The notes beneath the pieces were generated by a model, which was not told the DNA's origin, searched no databases, and saw nothing but the letters and a program-made list of their open reading frames with translations. A program made the position numbers and the translations under genes. DNA of 64,000 bases from Bombus terrestris (lineage: Eukaryota > Arthropoda > Insecta > Hymenoptera > Apidae): assembly GCF_910591885.1 (NCBI RefSeq), contig NW_025963555.1, positions 3,596,001 to 3,660,000 on the forward strand, read 5' to 3'. Below, one piece after another: positions 1 through 12,147 of the stretch. Position 1 is the stretch's first letter. Each line of letters opens with the position of its first letter.

Positions 1-336
1 GAATGTCCCAATGTGCCAAACCGTTGGATTGTGACACACCTCTCCGTTGTCCCTCGCTCGTCGTGCTCGCTCGAAAGTTAAAGCATAACCGAAAACCAAT
101 CCCTCTTGCGTTAGTCATTCGACATGGAGGCGACTTATTTCAAATTTGGGAACGTGTCGGATCGGATGTGAGGTTGGACTAAATTTTTACGAGCGGGCGG
201 AGCGAGCGAGCAACGATCACAATTTCCAAGCTATACATATACCTTATATTGCCTTGCATATATTTCGTGTTATTACCTACTTTTGTCAGCCATTTCGGAC
301 ATCACATTGCACTGTGGTATGTGGAAATAGTACTAT
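1..336. repeat. Partial monomer at the left edge (type X)
   Basis: The window opens inside a monomer that carries the one-base insertion 'ccgttgtccctcg', also seen at about 2155 and 4688. That insertion marks type X of the six-monomer HOR. It is followed at 337 by type L, exactly as the two later X monomers are, so the HOR continues to the left of the window. A private change, 'gagcgggcgg' for 'gagcgagcgg', lies at 191-200. Confidence 0.9.
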
Positions 337-758
337 TTATGTGAAACTATTCATAAACTGTAAACATTTGTCAGTAGGCAATAGGATAAAGACTTCCGGC
401 TCCTCGGGCTGGTGCGAATATCTCAACGTCAGTATGTGCCAAACCGTTGGATTGTGACACACCTCTCCGCGTCCCTCGCTCGTCGTGCTCGCTCGAAAGT
501 TATAGCCTAACCGAAAACCAATCCCTCTTGCGTTAGTCATTCGACATGGAGGCGACTTATTTCAAATTTGGGAACTCGTCGGATCGGATGTGAGGTTGGA
601 CTAAATTTTTACGAGCGAGCTGAGCGAGCGAGCAACGATCACAATTTCCAAGCTATACATATCCCTTATATTGCCTTGCATATAATTCGTGTTATTACCT
701 AATTTTGTCAGACATTTCGGACATCATATTGCACTGTACGATGTGGAAATAGTACTAC
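337..758. repeat. Reference monomer (422 bp) and its internal layout
   Basis: Starting at the landmark, the unit contains, in order: a segment with 'tgtcagtaggcaatagg' (about 366-386); a GC-rich stretch beginning 'cttccggctcctcgggctgg' (394-413); a conserved 'gtgccaaaccgttgg' (436-450); the left GC arm (474-495); a 116-bp spacer with the diagnostic alpha/beta/gamma core; the right GC arm (612-633); an AT-rich stretch with 'ccttatattgccttgcatat' (about 663-682); and 'catttcggacatca' before the next landmark. I compared the two 211-bp halves by eye and saw no direct similarity, so the unit is not an obvious dimer of a shorter repeat. The starting phase is arbitrary. Confidence 0.93.
474..633. 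repeat. Inverted repeat inside the monomer (alpha form)
   Basis: The left arm is at 474-495 and the right arm at 612-633, with 116 bp between them. Each arm is built from ctcg or cgag steps. Aligning the reverse complement of the left arm of an alpha monomer with the usual right arm gives 9 matching bases, a mismatched centre of 4, then 8 matching bases (17 of 21). The right arm in this particular copy carries an extra change ('gagctgagcg' for 'gagcggagcg'). The arrangement recurs in practically every monomer. Hairpin or cruciform formation is possible but is inference. Confidence 0.85.
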
Positions 759-2447
759 TTATGTGAAACTATTCATAAACTGTATACATTTGTCAGTAGG
801 CAATAGGATAAAGACTTCCGGCTCCACGGGCTGGTGCGAATATTTGAATGTCCCAATGTGCCAAACCGTTGGAATGTGACACACCTCTCCGCGTCCCTCG
901 CTCTCCGTGCTCGCTCGAAAGCTAGAGCCTAACCGAAAACCAATCCCTCTTGCGTTCATTATTCGATATGGTGGCGACATATTTCGAATTTGCGAACGTG
1001 TCGTATCGGTTGTGAGGTTGGACTAGATTTTTACGAACGAGCGGAGCGAGCGAGCAACGGTCACAATTTCCAAGCTATACATATACCTTATATTGCCTTG
1101 CATATATTTCGTGTTATTACCTTATTATGTCAGCCATTTCGGACATCACATTGCACTGCACCATGAGGAAATAGTTCTATTTATATGAAACTATTCATAA
1201 ACTGTAAACATTTGTCAGTAGGCAATAGGATAAAGACTTCCGGCTCCTCGGGCTGGTGCGTATATTTCAATGTCCCCATGTGCCAAACCGTTGGATTGTG
1301 ACACACCTCTCCGCGTCCCTCGCTCGTCGTGCTCGCTCGAAAGTTATAGCCTAACCGAAAACCAATCCCTCTTGCGTTAGTCATTCGACATGGAGGCGAC
1401 TTATTTCAAATTTGGGAACTCGTCGGATCGGATGTGAGGTTGGACTAAATTTTTACGAGCGAGCGGAGCGAGCGAGCAACGATCACAATTTCCAAGCTAT
1501 ACATATACCTTATATTGCCTTGCATATATTTCGTGTTATTACCTACTTTTGTCAGCCATTTCGGACATCACATTGCACTGTGGTATGTGGAAATAGTACT
1601 ATTTATGTGAAACTATTCATAAACTGTAAACATTTGTCAGTAGGCAATAGGATAAAGACTTCCGGCTCCTCGGGCTGGTGCGAATATTTGAATGTCCCAA
1701 TGTGCCAAACCGTTGGATTGTGACACACCTCTCCGCGTCCCTCGCTCGCCGTGCTCGCTCGAAAGTTAAAGCATAACCGAAAACCAATCCCTCTTGCGTT
1801 AGTCATTCGACATGGAGGCGACTTATTTCAAATTTGGGAACGTGTCGGATCGGATGTGAGGTTGGACTAAATTTTTACGAGCGAGCGGAGCGAGCGAGCA
1901 ACGATCACAATTTCCAAGCTATACATATACCTTATATTGCCTTGCATATATTTCGTGTTATTACCTACTTTTGTCAGCCATTTCGGACATCACATTGCAC
2001 TGTACGATGTGGAAATGGTACTACTTATGTGAAACTATTCATAAACTGTATACATTTATCAGTAGGCAATAGGATAAAGACTTCCGGCTCCTCGGGCTGG
2101 TGCGAATATTTGGATGTCCCAATGTGCCAAACCGTTGGATTGTGACACACCTCTCCGTTGTCCCTCGCTCGTCGTGCTCGCTCGAAAGTTAAAGCATAAC
2201 CGAAAACCAATCCCTCTTGCGTTAGTCATTCGACATGGAGGCGACTTATTTCAAATTTGGGAACGTGTCGGATCGGATGTGAGGTTGGACTAAATTTTTA
2301 CGAGCGAGCGGAGCGAGCGAGCAACGATCACAATTTCCAAGCTATACATATATCTTATATTGCCTTGCATATATTTCGTGTTATTACCTACTTTTGTCAG
2401 CCATTTCGGACATCACATTGCACTGTGGTATGTGGAAATAGTACTAT

Positions 2448-4980
2448 TTATGTGAAACTATTCATAAACTGTAAACATTTGTCAGTAGGCAATAGGATAA
2501 AGACTTCCGGCTCCTCGGGCTGGTGCGAATATCTCAACGTCAGTATGTGCCAAACCGTTGGATTGTGACACACCTCTCCGCGTCCCTCGCTCGTCGTGCT
2601 CGCTCGAAAGTTATAGCCTAACCGAAAACCAATCCCTCTTGCGTTAGTCATTCGACATGGAGGCGACTTATTTCAAATTTGGGAACTCGTCGGATCGGAT
2701 GTGAGGTTGGACTAAATTTTTACGAGCGAGCGGAGCGAGCGAGCAACGATCACAATTTCCAAGCTATACATATCCCTTATATTGCCTTGCATATAATTCG
2801 TGTTATTACCTAATTTTGTCAGACATTTCGGACATCATATTGCACTGTACGATGTGGAAATAGTACTACTTATGTGAAACTATTCATAAACTGTATACAT
2901 TTGTCAGTAGGCAATAGGATAAAGACTTCCGGCTCCACGGGCTGGTGCGAATATTTGAATGTCCCAATGTGCCAAACCGTTGGATTGTGACACACCTCTC
3001 CGCGTCCCTCGCTCTCCGTGCTCGCTCGAAAGCTAGAGCCTAACCGAAAACCAGTCCCTCTTGCGTTCATTATTCGATATGGTGGCGACATATTTCGAAT
3101 TTGCGAACGTGTCGTATCGGTTGTGAGGTTGGACTAGATTTTTACGAACGAGCGGAGCGAGCGAGCAACGGTCACAATTTCCAAGCTATACATATACCTT
3201 ATATTGCCTTGCATATATTTCGTGTTATTACCTTATTATGTCAGCCATTTCGGACATCACATTGCACTGCACCATGAGGAAATAGTTCTATTTATATGAA
3301 ACTATTCATAAACTGTAAACATTTGTCAGTAGGCAATAGGATAAAGACTTCCGGCTCCTCGGGCTGGTGCATATATTTCAATGTCCCCATGTGCCAAACC
3401 GTTGGATTGTGACACACCTCTCCGCGTCCCTCGCTCGTCGTGCTCGCTCGAAAGTTATAGCCTAACCGAAAACCAATCCCTCTTGCGTTAGTCATTCGAC
3501 ATGGAGGCGACTTATTTCAAATTTGGGAACTCGTCGGATCGGATGTGAGGTTGGACTAAATTTTTACGAGCGAGCGGGGCGAGCGAGCAACGATCACAAT
3601 TTCCAAGCTATACATATACCTTATATTGCCTTGCATATATTTCGTGTCATTACCTACTTTTGTCAGCCATTTCGGACATCACATTGCACTGTACGATGTG
3701 GAAATAGTACTACTTATGTGAAACTGTTCATAAACTGTATACATTTGTCAGTAGGCAATAGGATAAAGACTTCCGGCTCCTCGGGCTGGTGCGAATATTT
3801 GAATGTCCCAATGTGCCAAACAGTTGGATTGTGACACACCTCTCCGCGTCCCTCGCTCGTCGTGCTCGCTCGAAAGTTAAAGCATAACCGAAAACCAATC
3901 CCTCTTGCGTTAGTCATTCGACATGGAGGCGACTTATTTCAAATTTGGGAACGTGTCGGATCGGATGTGAGGTTGGACTAAATTTTTACGAGCGAGCGGA
4001 GTGAGCGAGCAACGATCACAATTTCCAAGCTATACATATACCTTATATTGCCTTGCATATATTTCGTGTTATTACCTACTTTTGTCAGCCATTTCGGACA
4101 TCACATTGCACTGTGGTATGTGGAAATAGTACTATTTATGTGAAACTATTCATAAACTGTAAACATTTGTCAGTAGGCAATAGGATAAAGACTTCCGGCT
4201 CCTCGGGCTGGTGCGAATATTTGAATGTCCCAATGTGCCAAACCGTTGGATTGTGACACACCTCTCCGCGTCCCTCGCTCGTCGTGCTCGCTCGAAAGTT
4301 AAAGCATAACCGAAAACCAATCCCTCTTGCGTTAGTCATTCGACATGGAGGCGACTTATTTCAAATTTGGGAACGTGTCGGATCGGATGTGAGGTTGGAC
4401 TAAATTTTTACGAGCGAGCGGAGCGAGCGAGCAACGATCACAATTTCCAAGCTATACATATACCTTATATTGCCTTGCATATATTTCGTGTTATTACCTA
4501 CTTTTGTCAGCCATTTCGGACATCACATTGCACTGTACGATGTGGAAATGGTACTACTTATGTGAAACTATTCATAAACTGTATACATTTATCAGTAGGC
4601 AATAGGATAAAGACTTCCGGCTCCTCGGGCTGGTGCGAATATTTGAATGTCCCAATGTGCCAAACCGTTGGATTGTGACACACCTCTCCGTTGTCCCTCG
4701 CTCGTCGTGCTCGCTCGAAAGTTAAAGCATAACCGAAAACCAATCCCTCTTGCGTTAGTCATTCGACATGGAGGCGACTTATTTCAAATTTGGGAACGTG
4801 TCGGATCGGATGTGAGGTTGGACTAAATTTTTACGAGCGAGCGGAGCGAGCGAGCCACGATCACAATTTCCAAGCTATACATATATCTTATATTGCCTTG
4901 CATATATTTCGTGTTATTACCTACTTTTGTCAGCCATTTCGGACATCACATTGCACTGTGGTATGTGGAAATAGTACTAT
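2448..4980. repeat. HOR1 unit, full six-monomer version (L-V-T-F'-F-X, 2533 bp)
   Basis: The monomers start at 2448, 2870, 3292, 3714, 4136 and 4558. The same order of types is seen at 9194-11303 and 17627-19736 in part, so this is taken as the complete unit. The 2533-bp length is six times 422 plus the one-base insertion of type X. F' and F differ by linked markers: 'tgtacgatg' with 'actgtatac' for F', and 'tgtggtatg' with 'actgtaaac' for F. Confidence 0.88.
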
Positions 4981-6668
4981 TTATGTGAAACTATTCATAA
5001 ACTGTAAACATTTGTCAGTAGGCAATAGGATAAAGACTTCCGGCTCCTCGGGCTGGTGCGAATATCTCAACGTCAGTATGTGCCAAACCGTTGGATTGTG
5101 ACACACCTCTCCGCGTCCCTCGCTCGTCGTGCTCGCTCGAAAGTTATAGCCTAACCGAAAACCAATCCCTCTTGCGTTAGTCATTCGACATGGAGGCGAC
5201 TTATTTCAAATTTGGGAACTCGTCGGATCGGATGTGAGGTTGGACTAAATTTTTACGAGCGAGCGGAGCGAGCGAGCAACGATCACAATTTCCAAGCTAT
5301 ACATATCCCTTATATTGCCTTGCATATAATTCGTGTTATTACCTAATTTTGTCAGACATTTCGGACATCATATTGCACTGTACGATGTGGAAATAGTACT
5401 ACTTATGTGAAACTATTCATAAACTGTATACATTTGTCAGTAGGCAATAGGATAAAGACTTCCGGCTCCACGGGCTGGTGCGAATATTTGAATGTCCCAA
5501 TGTGCCAAACCGTTGGATTGTGACACACCTCTCCGCGTCCCTCGCTATCCGTGCTCGCTCGAAAGCTAGAGCCTAACCGAAAACCAATCCCTCTTGCGTT
5601 CATTATTCGACATGGAGGCGACTTATTTCAAATTTGGGAACTCGTCGGATCGGATGTGAGGTTGGACTAAATTTTTACGAGCGAGCGGAGCGAGCGAGCA
5701 ACGATCACAATTTCCAAGCTATACATATACCTTATATTGCCTTGCATATATTTCGTGTCATTACCTACTTTTGTCAGCCATTTCGGACATCACATTGCAC
5801 TGTACGATGTGGAAATAGTACTACTTATGTGAAACTATTCATAAGCTGTATACATTTGTCAGTAGGCAATAGGATAAAGACTTCCGGCTCCTCGGTCTGG
5901 TGCGAATATTTGAATGTCCCAATGTGCCAAACCGTTGGATTGTGACACACCTCTCCGCGTCTCTCGCTCGTCGTGCTCGCTCGAAAGTTAAAGCATAACC
6001 GAAAACCAATCCCTCTTGCGTTAGTCATTCGACATGGAGGCGACTTATTTCAAATTTGGGAACGTGTCGGATCGGATGTGAGGTTGGACTAAATTTTTAC
6101 GAGCGAGCGGAGCGAGCGAGCTACGATCACAATTTCCAAGCTATACATGTACCTTATATTGCCTTGCATATATTTCGTGTTATTACTTACTTTTGTCAGC
6201 CATTTCGGACATCACATTGCACTGTGGTATGTGGAAATAGTACTATTTATGTGAAACTATTCATAAACTGTAAACATTTGTCAGTAGGCAATAGGATAAA
6301 GACTTCCGGCTCCTCGGGCTGGTGCGAATATTTCAACGTCAGTATGTGCCAAACCGTTGGATTGTGACACACCTCTCCGCGTCTATCGCTCGCTGTGCTC
6401 GCTCGAAAGCTATAGCCTAACCGAAAACCAATCCCTCTTGCGTTCATTATTCGATATGGTGGCGACATATTTCGAATTTGCGAACGTGTCGGATCGGTTG
6501 TGAGGTTGGACAGGATTTTTACGAGCGAGCGGAGCGAGCGAGCTACGATCACAATTTCCAAGCTTTACATATCCCTTATATTGCCTTGCATATAATTCGT
6601 GTTATTACCTAATTTTGTCAGACATTTCGGATATCACATTGCACTATACGATGTGGAAAAAGTACTAT
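4981..6668. repeat. HOR1 unit, shortened, running into variant monomers
   Basis: The monomers start at 4981 (L), 5403 (V fused to T), 5825 (F') and 6247. The fused monomer has the V-type core 'gttcattattcga' up to 5610 and then switches to 'catggaggcgacttattt', which belongs to the T monomer. This removes exactly one unit length without disturbing the period. The monomer at 6247 carries rare markers ('gtctatcgctcgctgtg' near 6382 and 'ggatatcac...ctatacg' near 6630) that reappear at about 27.8-28.1 kb. Confidence 0.85.
5403..5824. repeat. V/T hybrid monomer with a resolved junction
   Basis: The left part matches the V monomers at 759 and 2870, and the right part matches the sequence downstream of T at 3292. 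The switch falls within the six bases 'attcga' at 5605-5610 that both parents share. The hybrid is exactly 422 bp, as expected from homologous unequal crossing-over. Confidence 0.87.
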
Positions 6669-9600
6669 TTATGTGAAACTATTCAAAAACTGTATACATT
6701 TGTCGGTAGGCAATAGGATAAAGACTTCCGGCTCCTCGGGCTGGTGCGTATATTTCAATGTCCCCATGTGCCAAACCGTTGGATTGTGACACACCTCTCC
6801 GCGTCCCTCGCTGGTCGTGCTCGCTCGAAAGTTATAGCCTAACCGAAAACCAATCCCTCTTGCGTTAGTCATTCGACATGGAGGCGACTTATTTCAAATT
6901 TGGGAACTCGTCGGATCGGATGTGAGGTTGGACTAAATTTTTACGAGCGAGCGGAGCGAGCGAGCAACGATCACAATTTGCAAGCCATACATATACCTTA
7001 TATTGCCTTGCATATATTTCGTGTTATTACCTAATTTTGTCAGACATTTCGGACATCACATTGCACTGTACGATGTGGAAATAGTACTATTTATGTGAAA
7101 CTATTCATAAACTATAAACATTTGTCAGTAGGCAATAGGATAAAGACTTCAGGCTCCTCGGGCTGGTGCGAATATTTCAATGTCCGTATGTGCCAAACCG
7201 TTGGTTTGTGACACACCTTTACGCGTATCTCGCTCGCTGCGCTCGCTCGAAAACTATTGCCTAACCTAAAACCAATCCATCTTGCGTTCATTATTCGATA
7301 TGGTGGCGACATTTTTCGAATTTGCGAACGTGTCGGATCGGTTGTGAGGTTGGACAGGATTTTTACGAGCGAGCGGAGCGAGCGAGCAACGATCACAATT
7401 TCCAAGCTATACATATACCTTATATTGCCTTGCATATATTTCGTGTTATTACCTTATTTCGTCAGCCATTTCGGACATCACATTGCACTGTACGATGTGG
7501 AAATAGTTCTGCTTATGTGAAACTATTCATAAACTGTATACATTTGTCAGTAGGCAATAGGATAAAGACTTCCGGCTCCTCTGGCTGGTGCGAATATTTG
7601 AATGTCCCAATGTGCCAAACCGTTGGATTGTGACACACCTCTCCGCGTCCCTCGCTCGTCGTGCTCGCTCGAAAGTTAAAGCATAACCGAAAACCAATCC
7701 CTCTTGCGTTAGTCATTCGACATGGAGGCGACTTATTTCAAATTTGGGAACGTGTCGGATCGGATGTGAGGTTGGACTAAATTTTTACGAGCGAGCGGAG
7801 CGAGCGAGCAACGATCACAATTTCCAAGCTATACATATATCTTATATTGCCTTGCATATATTTCGTGTTATTACCTAAGTCTGTCAGCCATTTCGGACAT
7901 CACATTGCACTGTGGTATGTGGAAATAGTACTATTTATGTGAAACTATTCATAAACTGTAAACATTTGTCAGTAGGCAATAGGATAAAGACTTCCGGCTC
8001 CTCGGGCTGGCGCGAATATCTCAACGTCAGTATGTGCCAAACCGTTGGATTGTGACACACCTCTCCGCGTCCCTCGCTCGTCGTGCTCGCTCGAAAGTTA
8101 TAGCCTAACCGAAAACCAATCCCTCTTGCGTTAGTCATTCGACATGGAGGCGACTTATTTCAAATTTGGGAACGTGTCGGATCGGATGTGAGGTTGGACT
8201 AAATTTTTACGAGCGAGCGGAGCGAGCGAGCAACGATCACAATTTGCAAGCCATACATATACCTTATATTGCCTTGCATATATTTCGTGTTATTACCTAA
8301 TTTTGTCAGCCATTTCGGACATCACATTGCACTGTGGTATGTGGAAATAGTACTATTTATGTGAAACTATTCATAAACTATAAACATTTGTCAGTAGGCA
8401 ATAGGATAAAGACTTCCGGCTCCTCTGGCTGGTGCGAATATTTGAATGTCCCAATGTCCCAAACCGTTGGAATGTGACACACCTCTCCGCGTCCCTCGCA
8501 CGCCGTGCTCGCTCGAAAGCTATTGCCTAACCGAAAACCAATCCCTCTTGCGTTCATTATTCGATATGTTGGCGACATTTTTCGAATTTGCGAACGTGTC
8601 GGATCGGTTGTGAGGTTGGACAGGATTTTTACGAGCGAGCGGAGAGAGCGAGCAACGATCACAATTTCCAAGCTATACATATACCTTGTATTGCCTTGCA
8701 TATAATTCGTGTTATTACCTAATTTTGTCAGACATTTCGGACATCACCGTACGATGTGGAAATAGTACTACTTATGTGAAACTATTCATAAACTGTATCT
8801 ACTTGTCAGTAGGCAATAGGATAAAGACTTCCGGCTCTTCGGGCTGGTGCGAACATTTGAATGTCCCAATGTGCCAAACCGTTGGATTGTGACACACCTC
8901 TCCGCGTCCATCGCTCGTCGTGCTCGCTCGAAAGTTATAGCCTAATCGAAAACCAATCCCTCTTGCGTTAGTCATTCGACATGGAGGCGACTTATTCCAA
9001 ATTTGGGAACGTGTCGGATCGGATGTGAGGTTGGACTAAATTTTTACGAGCGAGCGGAGCGAGCGAGCAACGGTCACAATTTCCAAGCTATACATATACC
9101 TTATATTGCCTTGCATATATTTCGTGTTATTACCTTATTATGTCAGCCATTTCGGACATCACATTGCACTGCACCATGAGGAAATAGTTCTCTTTATATG
9201 AAACTATTCATAAACTGTAAACATTTGTCAGTAGGCAATAGGATAAAGACTTCCGGCTCCTCGGGCTGGTGCGTATATTTCAATGTCCCCATGTGCCAAA
9301 CCGTTGGATTGTGACACACCTCTCCGCGTCCCTCGCTCGTCGTGCTCGCTCGAAAGTTATAGCCTAACCGAAAACCAATCCCTCTTGCGTTAGTCATTCG
9401 ACATGGAGGCGACTTATTTCAAATTTGGGAACTCGTCGGATCGGATGTGAGGTTGGACTAAATTTTTACGAGCGAGCGGGGCGAGCGAGCAACGATCACA
9501 ATTTCCAAGCTATACATATACCTTATATTGCCTTGCATATATTTCGTGTCATTACCTACTTTTGTCAGCCATTTCGGACATCACATTGCACTGTACGATG

Positions 9601-12147
9601 TGGAAATAGTACTACTTATGTGAAACTGTTCATAAACTGTATACATTTGTCAGTAGGCAATAGGATAAAGACTTCCGGCTCCTCGAGCTGGTGCGAATAT
9701 TTGAATGTCCCAATGTGCCAAACAGTTAGATTGTGACACACCTCTCCGCGTCCCTCGCTCGTCGTGCTCGCTCGAAAGTTAAAGCATAACCGAAAACCAA
9801 TCCCTCTTGCGTTAGTCATTCGACATGGAGGCGACTTATTTCAAATTTGGGAACGTGTCGGATCGGATGTGAGGTTGGACTAAATTTTTACGAGCGAGCG
9901 GAGCGAGCGAGCAACGATCACAATTTCCAAGCTATACATATACCTTATATTGCCTTGCATATATTTCGTGTTATTACCTACTTTTGTCAGCCATTTCGGA
10001 CATCACATTGCACTGTGGTATGTGGAAATAGTACTATTTATGTGAAACTATTCATAAACTGTAAACATTTGTCAGTAGGCAATAGGATAAAGACTTCCGG
10101 CTCCTCGGGCTGGTGCGAATATTTGAATGTCCCAATGTGCCAAACCGTTGGATTGTGATACACCTCTCCGCGTCCCTCGCTCGTCGTGCTCGCTCGAAAG
10201 TTAAAGCATAACCGAAAACCAATCCCTCTTGCGTTAGTCATTCGACATGGAGGCGACTTATTTCAAATTTGGGAACGTGTCGGATCGGATGTGAGGTTGG
10301 ACTAAATTATTAGGAGCGAGCGGAGCGAGCGAGCAACGATCACAATTGCCAAGCTATACATATACCTTATATTGCCTTGCATATATTTCGTGTTATTACC
10401 TACTTTTGTCAGCCATTTCGGACATCACATTGCACTGTACGATGTGGAAATGGTACTACTTATGTGAAACTATTCATAAACTGTATACATTTATCAGTAG
10501 GCAATAGGATAAAGACTTCCGGCTCCTCGGGCTGGTGCGAATATTTGAATGTCCCAATGTGCCAAACCGTTGGATTGTGACACACCTCTCCGCGTCCCTC
10601 GCTCGTCGTGCTCGCTCGAAAGTTAAAGCATAACCGAAAACCAATCCCTCTTGCGTTAGTCATTCGACATGGAGGCGACTTATTTCAAATTTGGGAACGT
10701 GTCGGATCGGATGTGAGGTTGGACTAAATTTTTACGAGCGAGCGGAGCGAGCGAGCAACGATCACAATTTCCAAGCTATACATATATCTTATATTGCCTT
10801 GCATATATTTCGTGTTATTACCTAAGTCTGTCAGCCATTTCGGACATCACATTGCACTGTGGTATGTGGAAATAGTACTATTTATGTGAAACTATTCATA
10901 AACTGTAAACATTTGTCAGTAGGCAATAGGATAAAGACTTCCGGCTCCTCGGGCTGGTGCGAATATCTCAACGTCAGTATGTGCCAAACCGTTGGATTGT
11001 GACACACCTCTCCGCGTCCCTCGCTCGTCGTGCTCGCTCGAAAGTTATAGCCTAACCGAAAACCAATCCCTCTTGCGTTAGTCATTCGACATGGAGGCGA
11101 CTTATTTCAAATTTGGGAACTCGTCGGATCGGATGTGAGGTTGGACTAAATTTTTACGAGCGAGCGGAGCGAGCGAGCAACGATCACAATTTCCAAGCTA
11201 TACATATCCCTTATATTGCCTTGCATATAATTCGTGTTATTACCTAATTTTGTCAGACATTTCGGACATCATATTGCACTGTACGATGTGGAAATAGTAC
11301 TACTTATGTGAAACTATTCATAAACTGTATACATTTGTCTGTAGGCAATAGGATAAAGACTTCCGGCTCCACGGGCTGGTGCGAATATTTGAATGTCCCA
11401 ATGTGCCAAACCGTTGGATTGTGACACACCTCTCCGCGTACCTCGCTCACCGTGCTCGCTCGAAAGCTAGAGCCTAACCGAAAACCAATCCCTCTTGCGT
11501 TCATTATTCGATATGGTGGCGACATATTTCGAATTTGCGAACGTGTCGTATCGGTTGTGAGGTTGGACTAGATTTTTACGAACGAGCGGAGCGAGCGAGC
11601 AACGGTCACAATTTCCAAGCTATACATATACCTTATATTGCCTTGCATATATTTCGTGTTATTACCTTATTATGTCAGCCATTTCGGACATCACATTGCA
11701 CTGCACCATGAGGAAATAGTTCTATTTATATGAAACTATTCATAAACTGTAAACATTTGTCAGTAGGCAATAGGATAAAGACTTCCGGCTCCTCGGGCTG
11801 GTGCGTATATTTCAATGTCCCCATGTGCCAAACCGTTGGATTGTGACACACCTCTCTGCGTCCCTCGCTCGTCGTGCTCGCTCGAAAGTTATAGCCTAAC
11901 CGAAAACCAATCCCTCTTGCGTTAGTCATTCGACATGGAGGCGACTTATTTCAAATTTGGGAACTCGTCGGAACGGATGTGAGGTTGGACTAAATTTTTA
12001 CGAGCGAGCGGAGCGAGCGAGCAACGATCACAATTTCCAAGCTATACATATACCTTATATTGCCTTGCATATATTTCGTGTCATTACCTACTTTTGTCAG
12101 CCATTTCGGACATCACATTGCACTGTACGATGTGGAAATAGTACTAC
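6669..12147. repeat. 13-monomer block, copy 1 (5479 bp)
   Basis: The landmarks run 6669, 7091, 7513, 7935, 8357, 8772, 9194, 9616, 10038, 10460, 10882, 11304 and 11726. Every one reappears 5479 bp further on as far as the trimer insertion in copy 2. The length is 13 times 422 minus 7, the 7 coming from a deletion near 8746. The block combines variant monomers (6669-8771) with HOR1 types T-F'-F-X-L-V-T (9194-12147). Its left edge carries 'attcaaaaactg' and 'tgtcggtagg'. Confidence 0.93.
8357..8771. repeat. Representative 415-bp monomer (7-bp-deletion haplotype)
   Basis: Near 8743-8752 'catcaccgtacg' stands in for 'catcacattgcactgtacg', a loss of 7 bp with one linked base change. It is always followed by 'actgtatctacttg' or 'accatatctacttg'. 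The same haplotype is at about 14225, 20546, 23898, 28921, 31024 and 32284. The last sits in a 416-bp unit because of a compensating one-base insertion. Confidence 0.9.

Larger units (their letters stand above)
337..2447. repeat. HOR1 unit, five-monomer version (L-V-T-F-X, 2111 bp)
   Basis: The monomers start at 337 (L, with 'atctcaacgtcagtatg'), 759 (V, with 'ctccacgggctgg'), 1181 (T, with 'tatttcaatgtccccatg'), 1603 (F) and 2025 (X, 'ggtactactt' plus 'tttatcag' and a one-base insertion). Compared with the next unit the F' monomer is missing. The segment before 1603 begins like the lead into F' ('gggaactcg' near 1417) and continues like the lead into F ('gtgttattacctac', 'tgtggtatg'), so the loss is a crossover placed between roughly 1430 and 1540. 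Confidence 0.88.

Noticed and set aside
474..633. The GC arms as terminal inverted repeats of a small DNA transposon
   Set aside because: No target-site duplication or empty site is visible, every unit carries the pair in the same phase, and the 116-bp spacer is the same satellite sequence. An ancient origin from such an element cannot be excluded.
337..758. The monomer as a diverged dimer of about 211 bp
   Set aside because: Comparing the two halves by eye shows no direct similarity. The only internal relation is the inverted pair of GC arms.
337..758. RNA polymerase III promoter or tRNA-like element in the monomer
   Set aside because: I looked for A-box and B-box motifs near 'taggcaatagg' and 'ggttggac' and found no convincing pair at suitable spacing and no cloverleaf.
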